DNA from: Larix kaempferi
Taxonomy: Eukaryota; Streptophyta; Pinopsida; Pinales; Pinaceae
DNA: 64,000 bases
Assembly (NCBI GenBank): GCA_027924585.1
Contig: BSBM01000994.1
Coordinates: 7,075,001-7,139,000 of the forward strand
Direction of reading: 5' to 3'
Shown: positions 35,676 to 47,229 of the stretch, in pieces
How positions within the stretch are numbered: position 1 is the stretch's first letter
How the letters are laid out: every line of letters starts with the position of its first letter
Program-made: the position numbers and the translations under genes
Notes under the pieces: generated by a model
Seen by the model: the letters and a program-made list of their open reading frames with translations, nothing else
Database searches by the model: none
Told to the model about the DNA's origin: nothing

Positions 35676-36127
35676 ATTGACTATTTGATACATTTAAATA
35701 ATTAGGGAACTAAGAGAGAGTGTTCTCTTAAAAAAAATTAAACACATTGATGCAAAATCTAGAGTCACTCTCCCAAATGAGAGAGAGGAATTGCTCTCAT
35801 AACATACTTATAACCAAGCATCCTTATAAATAGAAAATTGGCAGCAATCATATAAAACAGATATTCGAGGTGACTATAAAAGATAAGAGAGCCATATTCA
35901 TAAACCTGCACATTCGAATATCTAAAATCTTGAGTTAGACTCCAGTATCAAGGCGGAGAGCACCTAGTTCTTGGGGTTCCAAATATACAACAGAAAATAC
36001 TTACATGGATTTAATAATAGACCTAGCATGGGTCCGATCTCTTATGGAATAGTAACTCTATCAACAAGTTATGCATAGATCGCACTATGCAAGGTAGATA
36101 TCGATAAAATATATAGATCGTTCTCAT

Positions 36128-36213
36128 AACAAAGATCGATATTTATATGGTTCGCTCCCTAACAAAGATCGATATTTATATGGTTCGCTCCCTGACAAAG
36201 ATCGATATTTATA
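36128..36213. repeat. 33-bp tandem repeat, about 2.6 copies
   Basis: AACAAAGATCGATATTTATA at 36128, 36161 and (GAC variant) 36194, each followed by TGGTTCGCTCCCT except the last. Related GATCG words occur on both sides (36109, 36216, 36906). Confidence 0.9.
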
Positions 36214-37339
36214 GATCGAACTTCATTAAGGATAGGGTAGAAAAAATGCCAAGTGGCAGCTGGATGGATTCCTCATGATTTTCCTCCATGGTTGGGCCCA
36301 TTATCTTTTAAGCAGGGACTCCGAGCTATACCATAACCAAAAATACCAGAGTTTTAAAGAGGATGGCCCAGCCATTTGTTATTGCAACCTAGAATTCTAT
36401 AGTGAAATCGCTACTTTGTAATTATTATCACTCACTCAAGGCAAATGGAGAAATCGCCCATTTAATACAATATAATATAATATCTTTTGGAAAGATAGTT
36501 GGCACATTACCATGGAAATATTTCCCATGCAGTTAATTAAAAAACAAATCTTTTAATTTAGATAAGTAGTCGTCGAAATGCCTTCATGAATTGTTCGATT
36601 GTTTCTTGATATTTTAGTATATTACATGCCTTCAAATAAGAGTATGCCCTTTATAGTCCTTAGTTTTTATTCCCTAAGAAATAAATCCTTTTTTATTATT
36701 ATAAAGTATTCACTTTATTATTTTAATATATATATAAATATATAATAATCTACAAAGGGTTTGTTCTTTCTTTTAGTAATGATGTGTGTAACTACTAATA
36801 CTTCAATTTATCTATATATAACACTATATAGATTATAAATATTATCTATATTATATGTTGACATAGATCTGTCGATAGGGGTTCACTTCGCATGATGACA
36901 ATAAAGATCGACACAAATTCTTATAGATATCAGCTCGGAAAGGGTTTAACCTTTCCAGCATCATTCGCAGAGCGAGTGAGATCTCACCTAAGATACCTAA
37001 GGGGGCTGCAGGAACCAAGCTTCCACATGTATAAGAGGACATTAATCATTCACATTTAATCACAGTATAACCTGGAGATCGACATAATTATTATTCGCAT
37101 CATAACATCATCATTGCATACCAAGACATATTAATCAAATCTACTCGTTAACACATCATAGAAACATAGATCATCGACACATTTCACATATATCCATACT
37201 ACGACAAAATAAATAATACTGCGGTGTAGCACATATGCGACAAAGTCATTGAAAAACATTCTTTCTCATTATACATCAATCTGTTTTACAAATCAGGAAT
37301 ACAAATCCGAAAAATCCATCTCAACATCTCATGTTAAAT

Positions 37340-37900
37340 ACAAAATTTTATCCATCGTGAAAGATTGATCAAAGTTCCACAGATGCGAAGATAATTTCAT
37401 TCACCAAAAGATACTTTCACCGGTGCTTCTTTGGCCCATCTTGTTAGGTAGTCTGTTGTAGTAATGATGTACCTCTCACCCGTCCTCTTTCCTGTTGGGC
37501 GAATGGGTCTCGTAAATTCTACTTCCCATTTGTCAAAAGGTTGTAATGTCAACTGGGGTACTAATGGCATCTCATATCGTCACGATGGTTTCCTCGTCCT
37601 TTGACATACGTCATATATCTTGGAGTAATTTGTTGCATCGCCATGCAATGTTGGCTTCCATAAGCCAGCTCTAAGTATCTTTCTGGCAGTTTTGCGCCCT
37701 CCATAATTCCCTCCTGCGATCCCACCATGAGCCTCAATGAACAATCTTTCTTGATCATGCCGAAGGACATATCGATGCATAATTTCATCTGGTCCCATCT
37801 TGTATAACTGTCTCAAGATCAATTGGAAGTCAATAGCTCCGATGACTAATTTATTCTTTTGATTAGTGGTGAACTCTTTAGGTGCTCTTCGCATGGTCAA
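37340..37900 (-). pseudogene. Ty3/gypsy integrase fragment
   Basis: The N-terminal zinc-binding part reads QLYKMGPDEIMHRYVLRHDQ, EAHGGIAGGNYGGRKTARKI, LRAGLWKPTLHGDATNYSKI and YDVCQRTRKPS. Of the HHCC set the second His is Asn and the first Cys is lost. The core starts FDKWEVEFTRPIRPTGKRTG, RYIITTTDYLTRWAKEAPVK, with the first catalytic Asp replaced by Glu (V-E-F in place of V-D-F). The sequence stops being recognisable near 37340, so most of the core and the C-terminal domain are missing. Confidence 0.85.
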
Positions 37901-39345
37901 AAACTAAATGATCTGTTCATAATGGTTATTGACCATTTCAATGCAGAATAACTATGCGTCGGGAAGGCCATTGTCGATGCTACTTGATTCCTTTCTCGAT
38001 TCAATCCTCGATAGATGGTCAAGTCTTGTGTTCAATCGTCTAGGATTGATGATTATTTCAAAGTCAAACTCCTGAAACAACAACAACCACCGACAAATAT
38101 TCCCCCCCAACATTGGCTTGCTGACCAGGTACTTCAGTGCTGAGTGGTCAATAAACATCTTGAAGTGTCCTCATAGCAGATACTGTTGGAATTTTTGCAA
38201 TGCATATATCATTTCCAAGCCTTCTCTTTCTGTCATTGTAATTTTTTTCTCTACGATCGACAACTTCCAGCTAGCAAATGCAATAGGATGGTTGATTTAC
38301 CCTTCTCTAGGTTGGGCCAATATTACCCATAGTGCGACTGACGAAGCATCTATGTGGACATGGAATTATTTCTTCCATTCGGCGAAGGCTAAAATTGGCG
38401 CCACAACCATCTTTTCCTTCAATATGTTGAGGCTCTCCTGACATTCAACATTCCATTCAAACTTCACATATTTCTTCAATAGCTTCTCCATGGGCGCAGT
38501 AATCACTGCATACCCCTTTATGAACTTTCTATAATATCTTGTATGGCCCAATGTGGCCCTTAGCTGCCTTACTGTCGTAGGCGCTGGTAAGTTGACAATG
38601 ATCATGATCTCGGCTGGGATGACAAACATACCTTCCTTGTAGACAATATGTCCCAATAAGATACCAAATGGCGTGCAAAATATACATTTCTTCAAATTCA
38701 AAGAGATATGATGCTATCGACATCTTTCCAGCATCATCTTGAGGCTCTCGACATGGTATTTAACCAATCCATACACTATCCATTCATCCATATACACCAC
38801 CAAGAACTTGTGGATAAAATATTTGAAAGCAACAACAACTAATCTTGAAATAATTGCAGGCGAATTCTTGAGACTGAATGGAATTACTATGTACTAATAG
38901 CATCCCCACTATGTTACAAAGGTGGTTTTGTGTCGATCTTATTTCGCAATCTTGATTAGGTGATATCCTAAGAACCCATTTGTGAATGACTATACTTCCT
39001 ATCCTCCGACACCTTCAAGTACTTCGTCAATAAATGGTGTGGGGAATGGATCATGAAGGCATGCATCATTCAACTTCCTTAAGTCGATACAGATACATAT
39101 TTTGATAGTATTTTTGTCCTAGACGGCCATTGGGATGATCCATTTTGACTGTTCGATAGGTTCAATGATCCCTGTATCCAACATCTGCTCTAACTTAGCC
39201 TTCACCCATTCTTTGTCTCTAGGATTCAATCTATACGGTCATTGCTTCACCGGCTTAGCATCGGGTTTAAGGGGGATATTCATCTCTCCCAAGTCCCCGG
39301 AAATACCCTTCATCTATGAAAACTTTGAGGGGAAGAAATATTGAA
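37901..39345 (-). pseudogene. Ty3/gypsy reverse transcriptase-RNase H pseudogene
   Basis: RT begins around 39300 (INPRDKEWVKAKLEQMLDTG-like, IIEPIEQSKWIIPM), continues through KLNDACLHDPFPTPFIDEVL and reaches VVYMDEWIVYGLV at about 38795-38760, where the catalytic second Asp is Glu. The connection LKKCIFCTPFGILLGHIVYK and TVRQLRATLGHTRYYRKFIK (38701-38400) is well preserved. RNase H follows with DASSVALWVILAQPREG, PIAFASWKLSIVEKKITMTE and HSALKYLVSKPML (about 38350-38100). Stops and shifts are scattered throughout. Confidence 0.87.
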
Positions 39346-40145
39346 ATTCATGCAATAAGTCGGTGACCTTCCCATTTATTTGTCGTCCCAATAGTCTCCA
39401 ATACTGGAAAACTTTGGTTCCTCCAATGATCCAATGTTGACTTTCTTAATTTTAAACGGTTTCCTGAATTTGTCGAATCGCATATTTGGTCCTTCAACAT
39501 CGTGACTTCCTTTTGAATTTGGGACATAAACAGCTCTAGGATCTTCATCATCATCAGGTCGTCCCAAAACATTGTAACACTCCATCATCATCTTTGGTGT
39601 TGTTTTCCATTGCGTTCCCATTGGTCTTTCGATCAGAACTGTCTCAAATATCTTTTCACATATTACCTGTAGCATGCCATCAATTAGAGGATTCTCATCG
39701 GATAACCTAAATGTGTGACTGAAGCTAATGGTTAGATCCTCCCGCGTGGTTGTTCCTCATCTCAGCTCTACTGAGACGTACCAGATTCGCGGTACTTCGT
39801 CTAATGTGTGGATGAATGCATGGACCCATTCTTGCTTTGGCCTCACTCCCCATGTAGCCTGACATTTTCCCATATGATCCCTTGGATCCATCCTTCATCG
39901 TACTTCTTTTTTTGGTAGCAGTCAATTTCCCCAAATCTTACTTCCATTAATTGTCAACATTGTTTCCAGTTTGTTATTTTCGACTTGTGCACACCCCACC
40001 ACCTCTCTGGACTGGCCTTCAATGCTTCATCTAATGTTAGCAAAGGATGTGGTTCTGACACTTTGTCTTCAAACTCACTGATGAATATTTTTAGGTTAGG
40101 AATTCCTTCGTATGTTGATCGATCACATACTTTTGTTGGAACCCA

Positions 40146-40718
40146 TCACAGTGATTGAGTGATCCACACTCTCTTCCTGAATGATACCTCATGCAACCGA
40201 TTTTTCCAATTCTCTAGAGCCTTGTCGGATTCAAATGACTCCAAACTGATACTTCTCCACCCCAATTCTCCCCCGGCGGTAGGATTGACATAATCTTCTA
40301 AGATATTATAGATGGTGTCCCATCCTCCAGTGAGCTTGTCTCGCATTGGTTCAAAATATCTCTGTCCTTCAAGTGGATTAAGTGGAGTGATGACCCTCAT
40401 GTTACGGTTCTCAAAAGACATCATTATTTTCTTGAAATTGATAACTTCTTGATTTTCCATCTCCCAATCTATCCCCAACAACGCAGGATATGGACTAGTG
40501 TTATCAATTATCCCTATGACATCAAAATCTGCATATGTCTTCAATCCTTCTACCTCGACTAGTAGATGAGGCAATAGACCAATTGGTGTAACCTTGATTT
40601 GATTTGCTAAACAAAGTTGCACAGGGGACCATACTGGCTGTGGTTTCCCCATCGCTTCCCATGTTTGCTTTGTTAGGACATTCACGTCGGATCCTAGATC
40701 TAGAATGATGGAATCCAT
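40146..40718 (-). pseudogene. Ty3/gypsy aspartic protease segment
   Basis: A 190-residue open piece beginning MDSIILDLGSDVNVLTKQTW, with L-D-L-G-S in place of the usual D-T/S-G active site. ADFDVIGIIDNTSPYPALLG and IDWEMENQEVINFKKIMMSF follow the gypsy protease pattern. It lies between gag remains and RT remains on the same strand, in correct order. The stretch 39346-40145 between it and RT is a decayed linker in which short open pieces (39376-39675, 39725-39934) carry no recognisable domain. Confidence 0.75.
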
Positions 40719-41593
40719 ATCATATGCACCGATCTAGGCATTCATCCACATCTCCCTTCATGTTTTCTTCTAATACAGACGGTTGGCTACATGATCCTAT
40801 TGTCCATCTTCATGTCGATACAAGAAGCGAGCTATCTCTACTAATGCTTCTTGATCCTTTTCTAATGTTAGACAACTTTCTATAAAACGTTTCAAAGTAC
40901 TAATCTTTCCTGGTGACTTCTACGACATTGTCGGGTCAAAAATCTGTGGCATCCCATAGACAGGTTCTTTTTGGACTACAAGTGTCGAATGAACATTATT
41001 CTTTATTAGTTCATCATGTGCTTCCAAAAATGTTTCTTTCTCTGCTTCAACGTCAAATTGTACATGTTGTTGCATTGTGGGACGAACACTTGGTGGCAAC
41101 CTATCTTCTCCTGTCGCAGCTCCTCCTCTAGTTACTACTTTGATAATTACTGGTTGAATTCTTACCTCCGTTGAGATCTTCTACACGTTCTGAGATGGAT
41201 TCGAGTTCGATTTTGGTTGTGGTTGTGGTGTATTATTAGTTTACCATTTTTCTATTAACTGAGGACAATCTTCGATGGTGTGATCAGTTGCGCTGCAATA
41301 GGTACACTGCGGGGTTGGATTTGGGAAACCCTTTTATATTGTCTGATATGCCCATAATTATAGCATGTGATCGGTACTCCACCTCGACCAAAGGTTCCTA
41401 CACAACCAAAACCTCCACAATGACCACCATGATATCCTCCTCTCAGTCCTCCTCGTTGTGGGTTGAACTGTGACTGATTGTACTGCGGTGGATTGTATTG
41501 TGGTTGATTATACTTTGGTTGACTATACTGCGGATGATTATATTGCGGTTGATTATACTGGAACTGTGTTGGATGTTTCTCGTCTCCCTTCAT
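40719..41593 (-). pseudogene. Ty3/gypsy gag C-terminal fragment with Tyr-Asn-Gln-Pro repeats
   Basis: The open piece 41593-41255 has about nine tandem five-residue units of the type Y-N-Q-P-Q (about 41565-41460). A Gly/Arg-rich stretch (RGGLRGGYHGGHCGGFG) follows, then ITCYNYGHIRQYKR, a knuckle in which the second and third Cys are Tyr. The N-terminal Gag core is missing because the foldback element at 41602 cuts the sequence. 41254-40719 is a decayed continuation towards the protease. Confidence 0.7.
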
Positions 41594-41601
41594 GAAGCAC
41601 T

Positions 41602-41998
41602 AGTACAAAATGACAAATTAATGACTAAAATTCGTCTATAAACGACTATTTTTTAGTCGGCGACTAATAGTAGCTAATTTCCACTATCTTATAGCTAGTC
41701 ATCTTTCAATTAGTCATTAATTGGTTGACTTATTAGTCATTGATTTAGTCATTGATAGTCACTAATTCAGTCATTGATAGTCAATAGTTTAGTCGTTAAT
41801 AGTCACTGATTTAGTCAATGATTGCCACAATTAATGACCAAATATATGACTAAATAAACTACTAGATGATAACATATTAATGACTAAGATAAATATGACT
41901 AAACGTTAGTCATGCTATAAGATACTGGAAATTAGCTTCTAATAGTTGTATATATGTAAATTTAGTCGTTTTCTTAGTCACTAATTTATGATAGGGTA
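41602..41998. mobile_element. Foldback/MITE-like element with TAGTCA motif clusters
   Basis: Both ends fold together: GTACAAAATGACAAATTAATG at the left faces GTACCCTATCATAAATTAGTG read from the right on the other strand. Further in, TAGCTAATTTCCACTATCTTA (about 41682) faces AAGATACTGGAAATTAGCT (about 41920). The ~100-bp arms surround about 200 bp dense in TAGTCA/TGACTA words. GTAC at both edges may be a 4-bp target duplication or part of the ends. It interrupts the gypsy gag. No ORF. Confidence 0.65.
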
Positions 41999-42065
41999 CG
42001 GAGGAATCGAACCACCAATCTCCTGCCTATAATTAGGTAGGTGCTCTACCATTGAGATAGCACCC
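41994..42065 (-). tRNA. tRNA-like sequence or tRNA pseudogene
   Basis: Read on minus it is 72 nt. Acceptor strands GGGTGC and GTACCC form six pairs (one G-T). The D arm is CTC...GAG with GG in the loop and a good A box. The T arm is GGTGG/CCTCC around TTCGATT with a strong B box (GGTTCGATTCC). The anticodon stem TACCT/AGGCA has one mismatch and its loop (AATTAT) is only six bases, so no anticodon can be assigned. It touches the end of the foldback element. It could also be the head of a tRNA-derived SINE, but no SINE body was recognised. Confidence 0.5.
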
Positions 42066-42112
42066 TTTAAGAAGTTGTAATTGCCTGAAAATGATGATAT
42101 TCAAACAAATTT

Positions 42113-42339
42113 TGCATCATTCAAGCATACAAAATAATGATTACCAATTTATTATAGATCCATAATGGCTTACCTTGTACTAGTCCTTCAAGTTCTTCAA
42201 CTGCTTTTATTAAGCCATTATGGATGATATTTTTGCACTTAATAAAAGCAGTTGAAAAACTTGAAGGACTAGTACAAGGTAAGCCATTATGGATCTATAG
42301 TAACTTAGTAATCATTATTTTGTATGTTTGAATGATGCA
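42113..42339. repeat. Near-perfect hairpin: 102-bp arms, 23-nt loop
   Basis: 42113-42214 and 42238-42339 are reverse complements with about five mismatches by eye. The loop (42215-42237) begins CCATTATGGATGAT, which itself can pair with ATCCATAATGG in the left arm, so two folds are possible. No ORF is present. Confidence 0.92.
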
Positions 42340-43882
42340 AAATGCAAAACTCCCAGAAATATATAGGAATGATAAGCATGCATCCATTGTTAAATTAGCT
42401 ACCGAGTCATCTAGAGTCATGCCAAGAGATCTGAATTTGACTGAAAATTCTTAAGTAACTTGAAGATAATGGTGGATGATACCATGGAAAGGATAATTTC
42501 AGTTTACATAGAAGCAAAGGATGAGCAAATGGTGTCCCAAACTCATCTTCCTCCAATGTAGGCCAAGCCACCATCCTCTGTAAAATGAACACAGGTGAAT
42601 GTTTCTCTCAGGTTCCATGAACATATTACACAACCTTCAGATAGTATAAATCATATTTGGATGTCCATCTTAACTTCAAAGGACCAAAACTTGAACTAGT
42701 AAATTTGGAATATTTAAAATATATGTACAAAAAATCTCCACATCTAATCAACCAATACATCATTTACCTATTGCATGATATTAGAATGGATGGACATATT
42801 GTTAGACAACATTTGGAGAATTTTTATAAGATTTGGATGTTCATTCCTAGGATGTATATGCCCATCCTAGGAAAAGTTAACCTCTAAAATATTTTTAAAA
42901 AATCAGATAGAAATTTTGGAATAAACAAGATAGGATCCCTTGTAATTTTGTTTATTCTCCAATGGAGCAACTCATTACCCAAAATGTATATAGAATAGTA
43001 AACATAAATATACTACTAATTCCATTTCACATCAAGAAGAATGGGAATTAGCTCTAAGTACTCTTAGCCACTAGATAAATGGAAATGAAATGAGATGAAA
43101 TATTAGTAGCGATACCTTCGAGTTTGCTTGCTCACAAGAAGTATGAATACTTATGTGATGATTTTATTTAGAGGTGACTTAAACAACCACTAACCTGCAA
43201 TCAAGGCAAGAAACCATGTTCAGATTGATATATAAATAAAATAAAATAAAAGTTAAAGATAGACTATGCCAATCCCACTATCATATATACCTCGAAAGAG
43301 AACTAGCAAATATCCCACAACTGTTCAACTTTGTCCAAAATGCCCACATGGAATGCCACTGTTTAAACAAAACAAAAAGAAATTGAAAACATGAAACTAG
43401 TAATTTACTCTACCTGTCTATTGGATGTAGAGTCCCATAGCTATACAACAGAATTAGTCAAGCACATGCAATAAAATTATAAATGGACAAAAAGAAGAAA
43501 AAAATGTGGTTTATACCTTCCTTTATATACTCAGACATATATTATGATCAGACTTTGTCTCTTAGTAGACAAGTCACTAGCAAAACAATTGACATACCTG
43601 AGAGAGAGATAGATAGGTAGCTGTAGGGAAGAGTGAGACAAATTCAGACCTCAAGGTATTAATCAAAACATTCTAGAAATGAGGATGAACTTTAAATCCC
43701 ATTGTTACAATAAATGACAGTCTTTTAGGACAGTCATACATCAAGCAAATATAAGCTCCTTTCAAATGTGCATAGGAAGCCTTAACCCACACTCTAGCAC
43801 GTTCATCAGACTGCGGCACAATCTAGCCTTAACCTGATTGGTCTACCTTCTATCTAGCCTTAACCCATATGAGCACGTTTAG
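42340..43882. other. Non-coding stretch upstream of the PIG-T relic
   Basis: Short ORFs on both strands (42407-42592, 42657-42887) show no recognisable motif. Upstream PIG-T exons were looked for and not found. Confidence 0.4.
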
Positions 43883-45226
43883 AAATTTAGCATTCGAGTG
43901 ATGGAGTTATCTTTCACTCAATAAAGGTGGGATTATGAACGATTGGGAGGATTTGATCCTTTATATAGTGCCAATGCAAAACCTCCCGGTGTTGAACAGT
44001 GGGCCTTATTTGATGTTCCTCTAGATCAAATTGATGCAACATGGCAAAATCTGACTCATGCCCTTTCTAGCATGTTTTGTGCTTCTATAAAGTTTTAGAG
44101 TCATCAACTACTTATGCTTCTCCATATTGGAGTTTTCATCCCAATTTGGTTAATGATGACAATAAGATGCATGATGCAGAACATAATATCACTGTAGACA
44201 AGATAAAAAGACCTTCTAGCAGGTTAAAATATGGTGCATTGCCACGAGAAGTAGTATGCACTGAAAATATTACTCCCTGGCTTAAGCTGCTCCCTTGTCA
44301 AGAATCGAGATAAAGGTAGTCTTGCTACACTTATGGACAGACCTTCAATTTAAAGAGGGTTCTATCACTCCCAGCGGTTGCATGTTTTGTCTAGTGAGTT
44401 TAATTCCGATAAAATAGACAAGCAACATGAGGGAACTATGTTGCAACAGACATTAAATATTGCTCTGCTACCTTCAAATGTGCACACTATGGCTAACAGT
44501 AATGGACAAGTACATCAACCTAGTTGGTCTATTAGTTCTTTGTTTGGACGAGAACTTATTGGGCAATGTGTTCTTGCAAAGTCCAGCAATGTATTTCTGG
44601 AGCTAGAAAGAACATTAATTGAAAGGCTAGAGAATTTAAAAAAGAGAATACAAGTAGTCCCTTTTTGTTGGCATGAATAACCGAAGTTTTCATCAGAATA
44701 CTGTCCCAGATAGGGTGCTGAAAGAAACAATTCTATCAGAAAGTAGGGTTGGCATGGTTGATGGTTTCATTATTTTTTGAGTTTTTGGTCAATAAGTATA
44801 ATGAATCCCATCCACTAAATGTGGGAGTTACGTGGAAGGTCCATGTTCTTTGGTTGTCTCTCTCGACACCTTTTCATGCAAGCGGGTTCTTGATGGGCAG
44901 TGAAAATGCACGAGGATCTATTGTGATTTCTTTGAAAGTGGAAAAATATCATAACGAGGTTGGGGAGATAATGGTATATATCCTTCATTAGGTGTACCTA
45001 GTTTCCATACAAGTCTCCTTGTTTTTCAGGTTGTGCCTTGGTACGTTCGGTTATATTTTCAAACATTTCAGGTTTTTATCGATGGACAACCAAAGCCAAT
45101 ATGGGATGTGGTTAAGAAAATGCAGATTTATCCATTAGAGGATAGGAAATCACCTGCAATGATGGATTTGAGCTTGACATTCCATGTAATACAAGCTCAG
45201 CTGCACAGATTGTAAATTTTGATAAT
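43883..45226 (+). pseudogene. PIG-T (GPI transamidase subunit, Gpi16-like) gene fragment
   Basis: In eukaryotes PIG-T is an ER-membrane subunit of the GPI transamidase complex that attaches GPI anchors to proteins. The relic covers its luminal part in order: [101 protein letters not shown], then (after a stop in place of Tyr) RGFYHSQRLHVLSSEFNSDK, QPSWSISSLFGRELIGQCVL, AKSSNVFLELERTL, PDRVLKETILSESRV, NESHPLNVGVTWKVHVLW, HASGFLMGSENARGSIVISL and, after a short intron-like gap (~44974-45029, GT...TTTTTCAG), VVPWYVRLYFQTFQVFIDGQ. Several stops and frameshifts. The first exon(s), the membrane end and the C-terminus are missing. Retained intron signals argue for a DNA-level duplicate, not a processed copy. 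Confidence 0.85.
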
Positions 45227-45277
45227 GTCATCTTTGTGTACATATATTCAACATTCTTCATTATATTGACATGTTCT

Positions 45278-45400
45278 TGAATTTTTTTGTGTCAAATGTC
45301 TAAAATATGCACCAAAAGCCATCATATCCACTCTACTTGATTTTGTTGTGTCAAAGGTCTAGAATATGCACCAAAAGTCATCATATCCATTCTACCTTTT
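45278..45400. repeat. Tandem duplication, 59 bp x 2
   Basis: TGTGTCAAATGTC at 45288 and TGTGTCAAAGGTC at 45347, both followed by TA-AATATGCACCAAAAG and CATCATATCCAYTCTAC. Confidence 0.85.
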
Positions 45401-46534
45401 TTTGTTGATGTGAAGTTTTGTAAAAAACAAGGAAGTAATTACGCGATCTTAGCATCATGCAGAAAACAATTCCAACATAAAATTTGTTAAAAATTCAAGT
45501 GGTTTTGGTGTTGTTAACATGGAAACTAGAGATCCCTGAATATATTTAAAATCAATCACACAGTGCAGTCTTGTTTACTAAAAAATGTATTTGTCTCCTT
45601 ATTATGTATAAATACTTATATGCATGTTAACATTCATGCCTATCGTTGACATGGGCCACAAGTAGTATTATACCAAAATAACCATTATATGTTATCCTAC
45701 CTCTATTGCTTGGCTTGTTATATATTAGAACCTGCCCTACAAGCGTATTATTTGGCCAATTAAACCAAGAACCATATGTAATTGCCTAACTATTATTGTA
45801 TGCTTAGGACATATTGTCTTTATCTCTATAAGATTGCATGGATACTGATTGTGTTTCACTCCTTTGCAATGAACACATCCCCCTCCCATGGGACTAGGGA
45901 TGCCTCACCCTTTCAAAATATAGAATTATATCTAGCTAGTAGTTGCGCTCGTATAGATAATGATGATAAGCTAATACTAGTTACTAACATGGACCACTCT
46001 ATTTTATATAACCTTTTGAGGTTTGTAGGTAACCAAGCTACATCATAGGACATGTGTCCTATTGAGTCCTTGACTATATGTGAGAAGCCTTCTCTCTTGA
46101 ATATTCGAGAAAATCCTTCACCTGTCCATTTGTAAGATATACTAGTGAACCCCTCTCCTCCGATGATCTCCAGTGTCCCAACTATAAAGAAACATTCTCT
46201 TGAGGTTGGTTACTAGGCTATACCATAGAAATTTGATGAGTCCTCTGCTCTCTACCCAAGAAATGGACTTAGTTAAATATTGATTAGATTGAGCAAATGC
46301 ATTCTGGTAACTAGCTCAAATCCCCATAAGGGCATCTGGGTTAATTTCTATATTGTATGCTCACCACTGGGAAATTATCTTGGGCTTGTAGATATTCAAT
46401 ATCGATTCATGGTCATTTTATATAAAGCAAACCAGATACAGGTAAGTTATAATTCCAATGACAACCAAGTAAGCTTACCTTGAAATACCATGACAAAGCA
46501 GGGTTTCCAGGCCTAATTAGAGATGAATGAATTT
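45401..46534. other. Stretch without recognisable gene
   Basis: An 88-codon ORF at 45782-46048 and a 67-codon ORF at 46280-46483 (plus) show no motif and no neighbouring splice or start context that would support a gene. Confidence 0.4.
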
Positions 46535-46800
46535 CCAGGAAACTTGTTGGAGATCAAATTAACTTTTATCTTCAGTAATTTCAACAACTTACTTTAAAGA
46601 TCAACTCATCTTCCTTTGGAGATCATTAGTATTTGCAGGAATCTTGTTGGATATCAAACTAACTTTTATCTTCAATATTTTCAACAACTTCTTTTTGAGA
46701 TCAACTCAACTTTTATATTCAATATGCCCAACAAACTCATTTGGATGACAACTTTATCCTTAGTATTTGCTATAAGTTCCTTTGGAGATCAAGCCAACCC
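46535..46800. repeat. Degenerate tandem repeat, period about 100 bp
   Basis: TGTTGGAGATCAAATTAACT at 46545 and TGTTGGATATCAAACTAACT at 46645, each followed by TTTATCTTCA and TTTCAACAACTT. Further decayed units (GAGATCAACTCAAC) run to about 46800. Confidence 0.65.
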
Positions 46801-47229
46801 TTGGATAAATATTTATGGAATGCTATGCTCTAAAGGATGTTGATGTGTAGGTGACCTTTTAGCTGCTTCCTGGAACCAAAATAGAGTGTTGTTTTCCAAA
46901 TAAAATAGAAGTGGAGTGAGGGTGAACTCTCTTTGTGGTTTAGCATCTTGAATGGATCTTTATGATCCTGTCAAAGGAGATTGGTATTCCTTGATGGATC
47001 TATCTGGGATGTTATTGCATCACGAAAAACACGAGGCCCTCAACACGGATATTATGTCTACATTTGATTCATGTGAAAGATTCAAGGTGGCCTTAAAATG
47101 CAACAAACCAAGATGGAAATAAAGGTTGTACCATAATGGTTGAGCTATTTTCTGGTATAATACCCATGCTCTCTATTGGTGGATTAGTTAAAGACCTTCA
47201 ATGATTGATAATCTTATCAGAGATAAAAA

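Larger units (their letters stand above)
34050..37330 (-). repeat. LTR-like, non-coding stretch flanking the next gypsy relic
   Basis: TGTAACACACCCGATATCC at 34050 is a typical gypsy LTR start. The stretch reaches the truncated integrase near 37340, the position expected for the 3' LTR of the minus-strand gypsy relic. A mirror end was not found, so extent and assignment are tentative. It holds an (AT)n run, a 69-bp duplication and a 33-bp repeat, listed separately, and no gene. Confidence 0.35.

Noticed and set aside
36128-36213. CRISPR-like array
   Set aside because: Contiguous 33-bp tandem units without unique spacers, in a plant nuclear context.
41597-41612. CACTAGTACAAAA as the terminus of a CACTA (En/Spm) transposon
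   Set aside because: The opposite end lacks a matching TAGTG terminus and no 3-bp target duplication is visible; the inverted repeat fits a foldback element starting at GTAC (41602).
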